A stretch of 17,601 bases of DNA from Alphaproteobacteria bacterium (GTDB taxonomy: Bacteria > Pseudomonadota > Alphaproteobacteria > SHVP01), in NCBI GenBank assembly GCA_009694165.1, contig SHVP01000050.1, forward strand, positions 1 through 17,601, read 5' to 3'. Of this stretch, positions 7,423-15,968 are shown one piece after another. The notes beneath the pieces are model-generated. The model had not been told where the DNA came from. It was given only the letters and a program-made list of their open reading frames with translations, and ran no database searches. Numbering within the stretch: the stretch's first letter is position 1; every line of letters starts with the position of its first letter. The translations under genes and the position numbers were made by a program.

Positions 7423-8109
7423 ATGGAGGTCACTCTTTTCAATCTCGCCGCACGTTTGCTCAAGTACGGGTTGCTATTGCGCGGGGGGTTCGATCGCACA
7501 CATTCGGACGAGGACCTGCCAAAGGCTCCCGCAAGCCGTGCGGCACAGACCGTCGTCCTGGTCGGCAACGCCGGTTCGGCGATGTGGCGAGCGTTCAAGC
7601 AGAGCGGGTTTGGCGAGGGAGCGGACCCCCTTAACCGCTGGATCGAGTCGGAGCTTGCGCCGCTCGCGGCCGAGATGGGCGCCGCCGTCTACTACGCCCA
7701 TTCCGGCCCGCCGTTTCTGCCGTTCCTCTCGTGGGCGCAACGGTGCGAGCCGGTGCATCCCTCGCCGCTCGGTCTTTTTCTCCATCCCGACTACGGGCCC
7801 TGGCACGCCTACCGCGCTGCGTTCGTGTTCGCCGAACGCCTGGCGCTTGCCCCACGCCGCGACGCCCCGGCGCCGTGCGATTCATGCGCGGACAAGCCTT
7901 GCCTTAGCGCCTGCCCGATCCCCACCTTGCGCGGCCAAGTCCTGCATATTGACGCTTGCGTGCGGCATCCGACAGGCGCCGGTTGTGCGTGCGAAGAGGG
8001 CGGTTGTCTTGCCCGCCGCGCCTGTCCGATCGGGACAGCCTATCGCTACGAGCCCGAGCACGCGCGCTTTCACATGGCGGCCTTTCTCCGCGCCCGACCC
8101 GAACGCTAG
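7423..8109 (+). CDS. Iron-sulfur protein with QueG/MMACHC-like N-terminal domain
   Basis: The 228-residue protein has an N-terminal part (about 42-140) with the pattern VVLVGNAGSAMW ... DPLNRWIES ... HSGPPFLPFLSWAQR ... SPLGLFLHPDYGPWHAYR, which resembles the flavin/cobalamin-type fold of QueG and MMACHC. The C-terminal part is cysteine-rich: Cys152, 155, 160 and 164 form a CX2CX4CX3CP motif, and Cys179, 188, 190, 195 and 201 form a second, irregular set ending in CP. One or two 4Fe-4S clusters are likely. It is much shorter than full QueG and is not expected to be the queuosine enzyme itself. The ATG at 7423 has only weak purines upstream. Its TAG overlaps the TAG of the convergent broken gene within CTAG. 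Function is unknown; a redox role is inference. Confidence 0.75.
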   Translation: MEVTLFNLAARLLKYGLLLRGGFDRTHSDEDLPKAPASRAAQTVVLVGNAGSAMWRAFKQSGFGEGADPLNRWIESELAPLAAEMGAAVYYAHSGPPFLPFLSWAQRCEPVHPSPLGLFLHPDYGPWHAYRAAFVFAERLALAPRRDAPAPCDSCADKPCLSACPIPTLRGQVLHIDACVRHPTGAGCACEEGGCLARRACPIGTAYRYEPEHARFHMAAFLRARPER

Positions 8110-10407
8110 AGACGGCGGGGAACGGGCACGACCTTCGGCCGCTCGCCGCTGCAGCGGGCGCGCCACAGCAGGCGGTAGGGATCCTCGAGGTGGCGGGCGA
8201 GGCGGTCGGGCTGGAACAGGGGGGCGGTCTCGCGGAGGCGCCCGAGGCGGTCGCGAACTGCGCGCCGACCGGTGTCGTCGCCGATCAACGCGGTGGCGCG
8301 GTGCTGGTAGTCGGCGAGGTCGGTGGCGATCAGGTCGCCCAAGCCGATCGCGGTCAGGATCGAGGCGCCAGTTCGCTCGGAATGCGACGGCCCCGCCAGC
8401 GTCAGCACCGGCACCCCCGCCCACAGGGCGTCGGTCGTGGTCACGCCGCCGGTATGGAACCGGCAATCGAGCGCCAGGTCGGCAAGGCGGTGACGGGCCA
8501 AATGCCGGGGGTGCTCGCGCCGCGGCGCGAAGATCAACCGCTCGGCGGCAACGCCGTCGGCCTCGGCGGCCCGTCGCAGGTTGTCCATCGCGGCGTCGAG
8601 CCCGGCCCTGAGCCACAGCACGCTCGCCGGCGTCTCGCGGAGCAACGCCATCCACACGGCGAAGGTCGCGGGATCGAACTTGTAGTGCGCGTTAAAGTTG
8701 GCGAGGACGAGACCCTCCGGCGGCAATCCTTCCCCGGCCCGGCTGGGCGACGCCGCGTCGATAGGCGAGGGACCGGCCGCCATGAAGCTGTCGGGCAAGA
8801 GGACGAGCGACTCGCTGCAGTGCGCCAGCAGCTCGGGCGGCGTATGCACGGCGTCGCTCACTAGCTAGGGAATGTAGTCGGCGCCGACAGTGCTGCCGTA
8901 GCCAAGGCAATGCACCTGCACCGGGGCCGGTTCCAACGCGAAGACTTCCAGACGGGTCCCGCGGGTGTGCCCGGCAAGGTCGACGAGGATGTCGATCTGG
9001 TCGTCGTAGATCAGGCGGGCAGCGTCGGCATTGGCGAGTGCGCCGAGATCGCGGAAAGCGGTGAACGAGCGCCCGAGGCGTTCCGTCGTCATATCGCCGC
9101 CGCCGGCGGCGATCGAGTAGCCGATCCAATCAAACCCGACGCGGTCATGGGCGGCGAGCAGGCCGCCGAAGGAAATCGCCACACTATGGGCACGGAAATC
9201 GGGCGACACGAAGCCGATGCGGAGACGGCTTTTTTCCGCGTCGAGCCGCGGCGGAAAGGAGTGCTGCCCGCGCGTGGGCGGCAGCAGAATGCCGCGCGGC
9301 CTGCAAGCGCAGTGCTAGCGTCGCCGGCGTCGAGGCAAGCGCAAAGGGCGGCACCGTCGCCCCGCTTTCGCTGCCGTCGCCCCGGGCGGCTGCCGCCATC
9401 GTCGTTTGCGTCAGGCCGTCGAGGTCGTGCCAGTCGCACAGGTGCAGGCGCGAATGCAACAGATAGGGGGCCATCTCGATTCGCCTGGCGTCGAGCGCCA
9501 GCACGGTGGCGAAGGCCTTGCAGGCCTCGGCGTGCCGGCCGAGCGACTGCAGGATGTGGCCGAGGTTGACCTGCACCTCGACCGAGTCCGGGCGCAACGT
9601 CGCGGCCTCGCGGCAGCGCAGCAAGGCTTCTTCATGTTGGCCGAGCGATTGCAGCGACACGGCAAGGTTGCCTATCGCCGCTGCCAATTGCGGATTGGCG
9701 GCGGCCGCCGCGTGGAAGGCGGCGATCGCTTCGCGGTGGCGGCCTTCGCGCTGCAGCGCCAGGCCGCGTCCGTTATGGGCGGCGTTGAGTGCCGTCCCCT
9801 ACGCCAGCGCCTGTTCGAACTCCTCGAGTGCCGTCGCCGTCTGGCCGAGGTCGATCAGGGCATGGCCGCGATTGATGCGTGCGCTCGCCAGTTGCGGGTT
9901 GCGGCGCAGGGCCTCGGCAAAGGCGCGTTTGGCGGCGAGCAGATCGCCCACGGCTATATGGGCGTTGCCGAGCGTGTTGTGGGCCTCGGCGAATGCCGGG
10001 CGGATCTCGACGCTGCGCCGCGCCGGTGCGATGGCTTCGGCGGCCCGACCAAGCTGCAGGAGCGGCGCCGCCAGGTTGTTGACGATTTCGGGAACCGTAG
10101 GGGCCAGCGCGGTCGCCAGACGGTACATGTCGACGGCGCTCTGCACCCGGCCGGCGCCGAGATAAAGATTGCCGAGCAGAAAATGAACCTCGGCGTCCGT
10201 CGGGGCCACTTGGCGGCACTGTTCGAACGCCCGCAGCGACTCGGCGTGATCGCCGCTGCGCAACGCCGCAATGCCGAGCCCGCGCAACGCCTCGGCGTTC
10301 ATAGGATCGCGCTGCAAGATGCGACGAAAACCGGCCGCCGCCGCCGGCCAAGCGCCATCGGCCAGCAGGCGGTTAGCGGCAAGGATCGCATTGTCGTTCT
10401 TGGCCAT
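8106..10407 (-). pseudogene. TPR / O-GlcNAc-transferase-like glycosyltransferase (GT41), broken by two TAG stops and a frameshift
   Basis: From the ATG at 10407 (GAGAGG a few nt upstream) the frame encodes tandem TPR units, then a GT41/SPINDLY-type catalytic domain (RIGFVSPDFRAHSVA, DILVDLAGHTRGTRLEVF, HCLGYGSTVGADYIP, TTTDALWAGVPVLTLAG). It is interrupted three times. A TAG at 9801-9799 sits inside a TPR between EEFEQALA and GTALNAAHNGRGL in the same frame. A run of six A on the coding strand (9235-9230) shifts frame; dropping one A restores continuity into RLRIGFVSP. A second TAG at 8864-8862 falls after GADYIP, where the family usually has Tyr. The span is 2302 nt, that is 3n+1, fitting one extra base; repaired it would encode about 766 residues. 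TAG ends other genes here, so recoding is unlikely. The separate ORF pieces should not be annotated as genes. Confidence 0.82.
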
Positions 10408-10433
10408 CGGGCCTCTCGACCGAGTTTCCCGCG

Positions 10434-10442
10434 TGATATAAC
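10434..10442 (+). promoter_or_regulatory. Extended -10 element, probable mscS-family gene promoter
   Basis: TGATATAAC contains a TGn extension followed by TATAAC, a 5/6 match to the -10 consensus. It lies 33 bp before the ATG at 10476 in the 68-bp divergent gap. No good -35 is present, as is common with extended -10 promoters. On the opposite strand TTGGCA (10465-10460) followed by TTATAT (10441-10436) at 18 bp could serve the broken glycosyltransferase gene, so the two promoters may overlap. Confidence 0.45.
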
Positions 10443-10475
10443 GGCGCCGACGGCACCCATGCCAAGCCTCCTCCG

Positions 10476-12701
10476 ATGACCGCGGCCATGCAACGCCTGC
10501 GACGTTTCGCCCTCCTATTGGTTTGGCTAGGTCTGGCCTCGGCCGGCTTGCCCGCCACGGCCCAACCCCTCGCTGCATCGCCGGTGGCGGCCGAGGACAT
10601 CGAGGCGCTGGTGGCGACGCTGCGCGACCCGCAGGCGCGCGAGGGCCTGATCCGGCAACTCGAAATCCTGATCCAATCTCGCAAGGCCACCGAAGCCGAC
10701 TTGCCAGCCCGTGGATTTCTGTCCGACGCCCTGCGTCGGATTGGCGGTGGCGTCGCGACGATGGGCGAGCAGCTCGAGCTCTTCGCCAGCAACACCCGCA
10801 GCGCCGGAACATTGGTCCAGTGGCTGGAACGTCAAGTCAGCGAACCCGATCGCCGCGCCTTCTGGGGCGGCGTTCTCGTTCAGGTCGGGACGGTGCTGCT
10901 CGCGGCCTTGGCTCTTTCCTGGGTCGCCGAGCGCGCGTTGCGTTGGCCGATCGGCCGCATCGATCGCTGGCAGGGCGACAGTTGGTGGGTGCGGGTGCCG
11001 GTCTGGCTCTTGCGCACAGCGCTCGAACTCCTGCCGGTGGTCGTCTTTCTCGCCGCGGCCTACGCCTCGCTGGTCGTGACCAAGCCGACGCCGACCACGC
11101 GCCTCGTCCTGCTCACCCTGATCAACGGCGTGGTCGCCGCCTGGGTGCTGCTGACGGTGGTGCGCGCAGCTGCCGCGCCGGTGGAGCACGAGCGGCGCTT
11201 GTTGCCGCTCGACGATGCCACCGCGGCTTATGCCTATGTCTGGGCCCGGCGTCTCATCGTCGTCACTGTCGCTGGCTTTGCCCTGGCGCAGATGCTGTCC
11301 TTCGTCGGCCTGCCGGTTGCCAGCGTCGGCGCGGTCGAAAAGATCGTCGGCCTGCTGATCGCGGGCCTCATCGCCCACCTCACCCTGCAGAACCGGGCCG
11401 CCGTTCGCAATCGCATCCAGGGTTATCCGGGGCTCGGCGGCGTCGTCGCCGCGGTGCGCCGCCGCCTCGGCGACGTCTGGCACATCTTCGTCATGCTCTA
11501 CCTGGCAACCGCCTATCTGATCTGGGCGCTGGAAATCGCCAACGGGTTTCGCTTCGTCGCCACAGCGACGTTGCGTACCCTCGTGATCGTCGTCCTGACC
11601 TTTTTCGCCATCGCCGGATTGCGCCGCGCGATCACCGCCATCTTCCGTATCAGTCGCGACTTGCAACAGCGGTATCCGCGGCTGGAGGCACGCGCCAACC
11701 GCTACCTCACGGTTCTGCTGCGGATGATCGAAGCGGCACTCATCGTGGTGGCCGTGCTACTCGTGCTCGACGCCTGGCATATCCGCCTGTTGGCCCTGAT
11801 CGAAACCGATCGTGGCAGTAATCTGCTGTCGCGCGGGCTCAGCATTGTCCTGGTCGTCGCCTTGGCGGCGCTAACCTGGGAATTGGGCAGCGCCGCGCTC
11901 GACCGGTTGTTGGCGCGCCCGGCCGCGGCCGCGGCCAATGGCGGCCAGACGCGGCTGCGCACCCTGCATCCCTTGGCCAAGAACGTGCTCTACGTGGTGG
12001 TGATGCTGGTGTCGGCGATCGCCGTCCTGTCCGAACTCGGCGTCAACGTGGCGCCGCTGCTGGCCGGCGCCGGTGTCGTCGGTCTTGCCATCGGTTTCGG
12101 GGCGCAAACCCTGGTCAAGGACGTCATCACCGGCGCGTTCATCATCTTCGAGAATTCGCTCGGCATCGGCGACGTCGTCACGGCGGGAGGGCGGACCGGC
12201 ACCGTCGAGGGTATCTCGATCCGCACCATCCGCCTGCGCGACCAGCAGGGCCACGTCCACACCATCCCGTTCAGCGTCGTCGACACCGTCGTCAACATGA
12301 CCCGCGACTTCGCGTTCGTGCCGATCGAAATCGGTGTCGCCTATCGCGAGAACGTCGGCGACGTGTTCGCCGTGCTCGGAAAAATCACCGAGGCGATGCG
12401 CGCCGACCCGGCGTTCGCCGCCGACATCCTGGCGCCGCTCGAGGTGCTCGGCATCGAGCGCTTTGCCGATTCGGCGGTGATCATCCAGGTGCGGCTAAAG
12501 ACAGCGCCCAGTCGTCAATGGGCGGTGCGCCGCGCCTTCAATCTGCGTCTCAAGGAGCGCTTCGACGCCGAAGGCATCGAGATGCCGTTCCCTCACATGA
12601 CCGTCTATTTCGGCGAGGACAAGGCGGGTCGGGCGCCGCCCGCCCGCGTATTGTTGCAGCAGGCGCCGGCCCCCGCGCCGGCGGCGCCGTTCCGCGCCTA
12701 G
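10476..12701 (+). CDS. MscS-family mechanosensitive channel, YbiO-size
   Basis: The 741-residue protein is an inner-membrane channel of the large MscS type that releases solutes on hypo-osmotic shock. A signal peptide (RRFALLLVWLGLASAG, cleavage near ATAQP) precedes a roughly 100-residue periplasmic part. Several hydrophobic segments follow between about 135 and 510. The conserved MscS pore helix and beta domain begin near residue 515 (LLAGAGVVGLAIGFGAQTLV, then IIFENSLGIGDVV and GTVEGISIRTIRLRD), and a cytoplasmic alpha/beta domain plus a Pro/Ala tail finish the protein. Its length and layout are those of E. coli YbiO, although orthology is not shown. The ATG at 10476 lacks a Shine-Dalgarno sequence; an in-frame ATG at 10488 is an alternative. 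It is divergent from the broken glycosyltransferase and separated from argD by 146 bp with its own promoter. Confidence 0.9.
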   Translation: MTAAMQRLRRFALLLVWLGLASAGLPATAQPLAASPVAAEDIEALVATLRDPQAREGLIRQLEILIQSRKATEADLPARGFLSDALRRIGGGVATMGEQLELFASNTRSAGTLVQWLERQVSEPDRRAFWGGVLVQVGTVLLAALALSWVAERALRWPIGRIDRWQGDSWWVRVPVWLLRTALELLPVVVFLAAAYASLVVTKPTPTTRLVLLTLINGVVAAWVLLTVVRAAAAPVEHERRLLPLDDATAAYAYVWARRLIVVTVAGFALAQMLSFVGLPVASVGAVEKIVGLLIAGLIAHLTLQNRAAVRNRIQGYPGLGGVVAAVRRRLGDVWHIFVMLYLATAYLIWALEIANGFRFVATATLRTLVIVVLTFFAIAGLRRAITAIFRISRDLQQRYPRLEARANRYLTVLLRMIEAALIVVAVLLVLDAWHIRLLALIETDRGSNLLSRGLSIVLVVALAALTWELGSAALDRLLARPAAAAANGGQTRLRTLHPLAKNVLYVVVMLVSAIAVLSELGVNVAPLLAGAGVVGLAIGFGAQTLVKDVITGAFIIFENSLGIGDVVTAGGRTGTVEGISIRTIRLRDQQGHVHTIPFSVVDTVVNMTRDFAFVPIEIGVAYRENVGDVFAVLGKITEAMRADPAFAADILAPLEVLGIERFADSAVIIQVRLKTAPSRQWAVRRAFNLRLKERFDAEGIEMPFPHMTVYFGEDKAGRAPPARVLLQQAPAPAPAAPFRA

Positions 12702-12775
12702 TCAGCGACGCGTCTTTGCCGGCGGACACAAGAAGAATTCCTAGGTTTTTCAAGGGCTGAGGCGGCGCGGTTCCG

Positions 12776-12804
12776 TTGACAGGGCACCAGCGCGTCACCA
12801 TACT
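12776..12804 (+). promoter_or_regulatory. Probable sigma-70-type promoter of argD-argF-hslO
   Basis: A perfect TTGACA (12776-12781) is followed after 17 bp by CATACT (12799-12804). It is the best promoter match in the window and is placed about 40 bp upstream of the argD start codon. Its position also rules out the apparent in-frame TTG at 12776 as a start codon. Confidence 0.65.
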
Positions 12805-12836
12805 CACGCGCTTTCTCGCGCTACGGCCCTTGGCCC

Positions 12837-12842
12837 GGAGAA
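12837..12842 (+). promoter_or_regulatory. argD: Ribosome binding site fixing the argD GTG start
   Basis: GGAGAA lies 5 nt before the GTG at 12848 and is the only good Shine-Dalgarno sequence near the candidate starts. The in-frame ATG at 12863 would be too distant. Confidence 0.6.
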
Positions 12843-12847
12843 AGCCT

Positions 12848-14020
12848 GTGATCAGTCCCGTGATGCCGACATACGCCCGCGCCGATCTCTCGTTCGAGCG
12901 CGGTGAAGGAGCCTATATCTTTGGTTCCGATGGGCGTCGCTATCTAGATTTTGGGGCTGGCATCGCGGTGAACGCGCTTGGCCATGCTCATCCCAAGCTG
13001 GTCAAGGCGCTGACCGACGCCGCTACGAAGGTTTGGCATACCTCCAATCTCTACCGCATTCCCGCTCAGGAGAAGCTTGGCGCCACGCTGACCGCCAACA
13101 GCTTCGCCGACACCGTCTTTTTCTGCAATTCGGGCGCCGAAGCGAACGAGTGCGGCATCAAGGTGGTGCGAAAATTCCAAAGCGCTAGCGGACACCCGGA
13201 ACGGTTTCGCCTCGTCACCTTCGAGGGCGCTTTCCACGGCCGGACGTTGGCAACACTCGCGGCCGGGCGGCAGTCAAAGAACCTGGCCGGCTTCGGTCCG
13301 GTCGTCGACGGCTTCGACCAGGTGCCGATGGGCGACCTCGCCGCGCTGCGGGCGGCGATCACGGCGGAGACCGCCGGCATCATGATCGAACCGATTCAAG
13401 GCGAAAGCGGCGTGCGCGTGCCCGCCGATTCTTTCCTCAAGGCGCTGCGCGACCTCTGCGACCGGCATGGCCTTCTGCTGCTCTTCGATGAAGTGCAAAC
13501 CGGCATGGGCCGCACCGGCAAGTTGTTCGCCCACGAGTGGTGGGGAGTGACGCCCGACGTGTTGTCGGTCGCCAAGGCGCTTGGCGGCGGCTTCCCGATT
13601 GGCGCCTGCCTGGCGACCGAGCGGGCAGCCGTGGGCATGGTGGCGGGAACGCACGGCTCGACCTTCGGCGGCAATCCGCTCGCGACCAGCGTCGCCAATG
13701 CGGCGGTGGCCGAGTTGCTGGCGCCCGGATTCTTCGACCAGGTGGTACGGGTCGGCGCCAAGTTGAAGGACGGGCTCGACCGGCTGGCCGCCCGCCACGG
13801 CAACAAGCTAGCCGAGGTGCGCGGCCGCGGCCTGATGCTCGGCCTCAAGGTCCAGGGCGATCTCAACAAGCTGATCGATGCGCTGCGCGCCAACGGCTTG
13901 CTCACCGTCTCCGCCGGCGACAATGTCGTCCGCCTGCTGCCGCCGCTGATCATCGACGAAATGCACGTGAGCGAGGCGCTCGGCATCATCGACAAGACAT
14001 TGGCAGCGTTCGAGCCATGA
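12848..14020 (+). CDS. argD: Acetylornithine aminotransferase (possibly also N-succinyldiaminopimelate aminotransferase)
   Basis: This PLP enzyme interconverts N-acetylglutamate semialdehyde and N-acetylornithine in arginine synthesis; family members may also serve lysine synthesis. From the GTG at 12848 it has 390 residues, the normal family length. Motifs in order are [32 protein letters not shown] (cofactor phosphate binding), [34 protein letters not shown], and [14 protein letters not shown] with Lys243 as the Schiff-base lysine. [12 protein letters not shown] and the C-terminal [10 protein letters not shown] are also typical. A promoter at 12776-12804 and a ribosome site at 12837-12842 support this start. 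Its TGA overlaps the argF ATG as ATGA, indicating translational coupling. Identity is secure from both motifs and neighbours. Confidence 0.94.
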   Translation: MISPVMPTYARADLSFERGEGAYIFGSDGRRYLDFGAGIAVNALGHAHPKLVKALTDAATKVWHTSNLYRIPAQEKLGATLTANSFADTVFFCNSGAEANECGIKVVRKFQSASGHPERFRLVTFEGAFHGRTLATLAAGRQSKNLAGFGPVVDGFDQVPMGDLAALRAAITAETAGIMIEPIQGESGVRVPADSFLKALRDLCDRHGLLLLFDEVQTGMGRTGKLFAHEWWGVTPDVLSVAKALGGGFPIGACLATERAAVGMVAGTHGSTFGGNPLATSVANAAVAELLAPGFFDQVVRVGAKLKDGLDRLAARHGNKLAEVRGRGLMLGLKVQGDLNKLIDALRANGLLTVSAGDNVVRLLPPLIIDEMHVSEALGIIDKTLAAFEP

Positions 14021-14964
14021 GCCAACTCCGGCATTTTCTCGATCTCGACGCGATCGACCCCAAGGCGTTGCGCGCCATTCTCGACGACGCCGTCCGCCGC
14101 AAGGCGCAGCGCGTCGGCCGCGGCCATGCCGAGGTCGACGAGGATCAGCCGCTGCGCGGCAAGATCCTCGCCATGATCTTTGAGAAACCGTCGACTCGAA
14201 CCCGGGTGTCGTTCGACGTCGCCGTCCGGCAACTGGGTGGCGAGACGCTGCACCTCAGCAGCGGCGAGATGCAGATCGGCCGCGGCGAGACCGCGGCCGA
14301 CACCGCCCGCACGCTGTCGCGCTACGTCGACATGATCATGATCCGGACGACGCGGCACCAGGTGCTGCTCGATCTCGCCCGGCACGCGACGGTGCCGGTG
14401 ATCAACGGCCTCACCGATCGCACCCATCCGTGCCAGGTGCTGGCCGACATCATGACGTTCGAAGAACGCCGCGGCCCGATCGCCGGCCGGCGCCTAGCCT
14501 GGTCGGGCGACGGCAACAACGTCGCGGTGTCGCTCATCCAAGGGGCCGTCCGCTTCCGCTACGAGTTGCGGCTCGCCTGTCCGCGCGAATTGGCGCCGCC
14601 CGCCGACGTGCTCGCCTGGGCCAAGGCGGAAGGCGGCGCAGTGTCGCTCTGTCACGATCCGCTCGAGGCAGCCGGCGGGGCCGATTGCGTGATGACCGAC
14701 GTGTGGATGTCGATGAACGCCGAGCGCGCCGGCGGCGAACAGATGCGCCAGCAGCGCCACAACCTGCTGGCGGCTTACCAGGTCAACGAGCGCGTGATGG
14801 CGAGGGCCAAGCCCGACGCGCTGTTCATGCACTGCCTTCCCGCCCACCGCGGCGAGGAAGTGACCGGCGCGGTCATCGACGGACCGCAATCCGTCGTCTG
14901 GGACGAGGCCGAAAACCGACTGCATGCGCAGAAAGGTATCCTCGCCTGGTGCCTGGCGGCATGA
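14017..14964 (+). CDS. argF: Ornithine carbamoyltransferase
   Basis: The enzyme joins carbamoyl phosphate and ornithine to give citrulline in the cytoplasm. The 315-residue length fits the family. The carbamoyl-phosphate motif STRTR begins at Ser59 within [36 protein letters not shown], the ornithine loop TDVWMSMN (usually DxxxSMG; here Asn replaces Gly), and [11 protein letters not shown] with Cys273 are all present. The ATG at 14017 overlaps the argD stop as ATGA, and its own TGA overlaps the hslO ATG in the same way. A longer open frame from 13537 is only argD read out of frame. The S-M-N variant at the ornithine loop is a small departure, and the gene is otherwise intact. Confidence 0.95.
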   Translation: MSQLRHFLDLDAIDPKALRAILDDAVRRKAQRVGRGHAEVDEDQPLRGKILAMIFEKPSTRTRVSFDVAVRQLGGETLHLSSGEMQIGRGETAADTARTLSRYVDMIMIRTTRHQVLLDLARHATVPVINGLTDRTHPCQVLADIMTFEERRGPIAGRRLAWSGDGNNVAVSLIQGAVRFRYELRLACPRELAPPADVLAWAKAEGGAVSLCHDPLEAAGGADCVMTDVWMSMNAERAGGEQMRQQRHNLLAAYQVNERVMARAKPDALFMHCLPAHRGEEVTGAVIDGPQSVVWDEAENRLHAQKGILAWCLAA

Positions 14965-15902
14965 CCGCCGCGGCCGGCACCGAGCCGGACACCGATCTCA
15001 TCCAGCCGTTCCAGGTCGAGGCGATCGGGCTGCGCGGTCGTCTCGTGCGCCTGGGGCCGGCGATCGACGAGATCCTCGGCCGCCACGCCTATCCCGTCCC
15101 GGTATCCTTCCTGCTCGGCGAGGTGGTGGCGCTCGCCGCCACCTTTGCCAGCGCCGTCAAGTTCGACGGCATCTTTTCGCTCGAGCTGCGCGGCGCAGGC
15201 CCGGTGCGGGCGCTGGTCGCCGATATCGAATCGCCCGGCACCATGCGCGGCTACGCGCGGTTCGATGCCGCCGCCGTCGCCGCCGCTGCCGGGAAAGCGG
15301 GCTCCGAGCGGTTGGCGGTTGCCGATCTCATCGGCAATGGGTTCCTGTGCTGGACGGTGGACCCGCTGCTGGGCGAGCGGCACCAGGGCATCGTCGCCCT
15401 CGAAGGCGACACCATCGCCACCTGCGCCGAGAGCTACTTCCGGCAAAGCGAGCAGCTGCGGGCGCTGGTGCATATCGGCGTCGGGCGTGAGCTCGGACGC
15501 GGCGGCCAATGGCACTGGTGCGCCGGCGCCATCATGGTGCAAGCCATCGCCGCCGCCGGCGGTCGGCCGGCCGGCGCGGTCGACCGCGAAACCGCCGACG
15601 AGCATTGGCGTCACGCCCGCGCGCTCGCTGCCACGTTGACGCCGCGCGAACTCGTCGATCCGCTCCTGCCGCCGACGTATCTCCTGTATCGGCTGTACCA
15701 CGAGGTTGGCGTCGCCGTGCACCCGATCGTGCCGTTGGTCGCCGGCTGCCGCTGCAGCGACGAACGGGTACGCACCGTGCTGCGAAGCTTTTCGCCGACC
15801 GACGTGGCCGACATGGTGGTCGGCGGCCGCATCGAGGTGACCTGCGAGTTCTGCAACAAGCTCTACCTGCTCGATCCCGGTGAGTTCGCGCCGGCGCACT
15901 AG
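14961..15902 (+). CDS. hslO: Hsp33 redox-regulated chaperone
   Basis: Hsp33 is a cytoplasmic holdase that is switched on by oxidation of a zinc-bound four-cysteine centre. The 313-residue product carries that centre at the C-terminus: Cys263 and Cys265 (CxC) and Cys295 and Cys298 (CEFC). The N-terminal domain shows [16 protein letters not shown], the [18 protein letters not shown] helix, GYARFD and [12 protein letters not shown], all characteristic of the family. Its ATG overlaps the argF stop (ATGA), so it is probably translated with argD-argF. Gene order argF-hslO is common in alphaproteobacteria from general knowledge. Any functional link between arginine synthesis and oxidative-stress protection is inference. 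Confidence 0.93.
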   Translation: MTAAAGTEPDTDLIQPFQVEAIGLRGRLVRLGPAIDEILGRHAYPVPVSFLLGEVVALAATFASAVKFDGIFSLELRGAGPVRALVADIESPGTMRGYARFDAAAVAAAAGKAGSERLAVADLIGNGFLCWTVDPLLGERHQGIVALEGDTIATCAESYFRQSEQLRALVHIGVGRELGRGGQWHWCAGAIMVQAIAAAGGRPAGAVDRETADEHWRHARALAATLTPRELVDPLLPPTYLLYRLYHEVGVAVHPIVPLVAGCRCSDERVRTVLRSFSPTDVADMVVGGRIEVTCEFCNKLYLLDPGEFAPAH

Positions 15903-15958
15903 GCCATTGCCGTTCCGCCGTTCTCTGCCAATCTATGGGGCAGCCCCTGGTTCCCGAG

Positions 15959-15962
15959 GGAG
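15959..15962 (+). promoter_or_regulatory. Ribosome binding site favouring the GTG start of the small lipoprotein
   Basis: GGAG ends directly against the ATG at 15963, leaving no spacer, but lies 6 nt before the in-frame GTG at 15969. Spacing therefore favours GTG. Confidence 0.5.
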
Positions 15963-15968
15963 ATGCCT

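Noticed and set aside
9228..9240. Programmed -1 frameshift at A AAA AAG
   Set aside because: The heptamer is in the right phase, but a -1 shift enters the wrong frame; continuity needs the +1 frame.
8862..9801. TAG readthrough or pyrrolysine-type recoding in the GT41 gene
   Set aside because: Several intact genes here end in TAG (2398, 4114, 8109, 12701, 15902 and 16720 ends), and a separate frameshift is also present.
9406..10479. 357-codon plus-strand open frame
   Set aside because: It is antisense to the TPR/GT41 gene; the minus strand carries clear TPR periodicity and family motifs, and high GC makes long antisense frames common.
10408..10812. N-terminal extension of the TPR gene to 10812
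   Set aside because: It would cover the divergent promoter region and the mscS-family signal peptide on the other strand; the ATG at 10407 has a ribosome site and starts a normal TPR protein.
12776..12847. TTG start extending argD by 24 codons
   Set aside because: The TTG is part of a perfect TTGACA -35 box, and a good ribosome site precedes the GTG at 12848.
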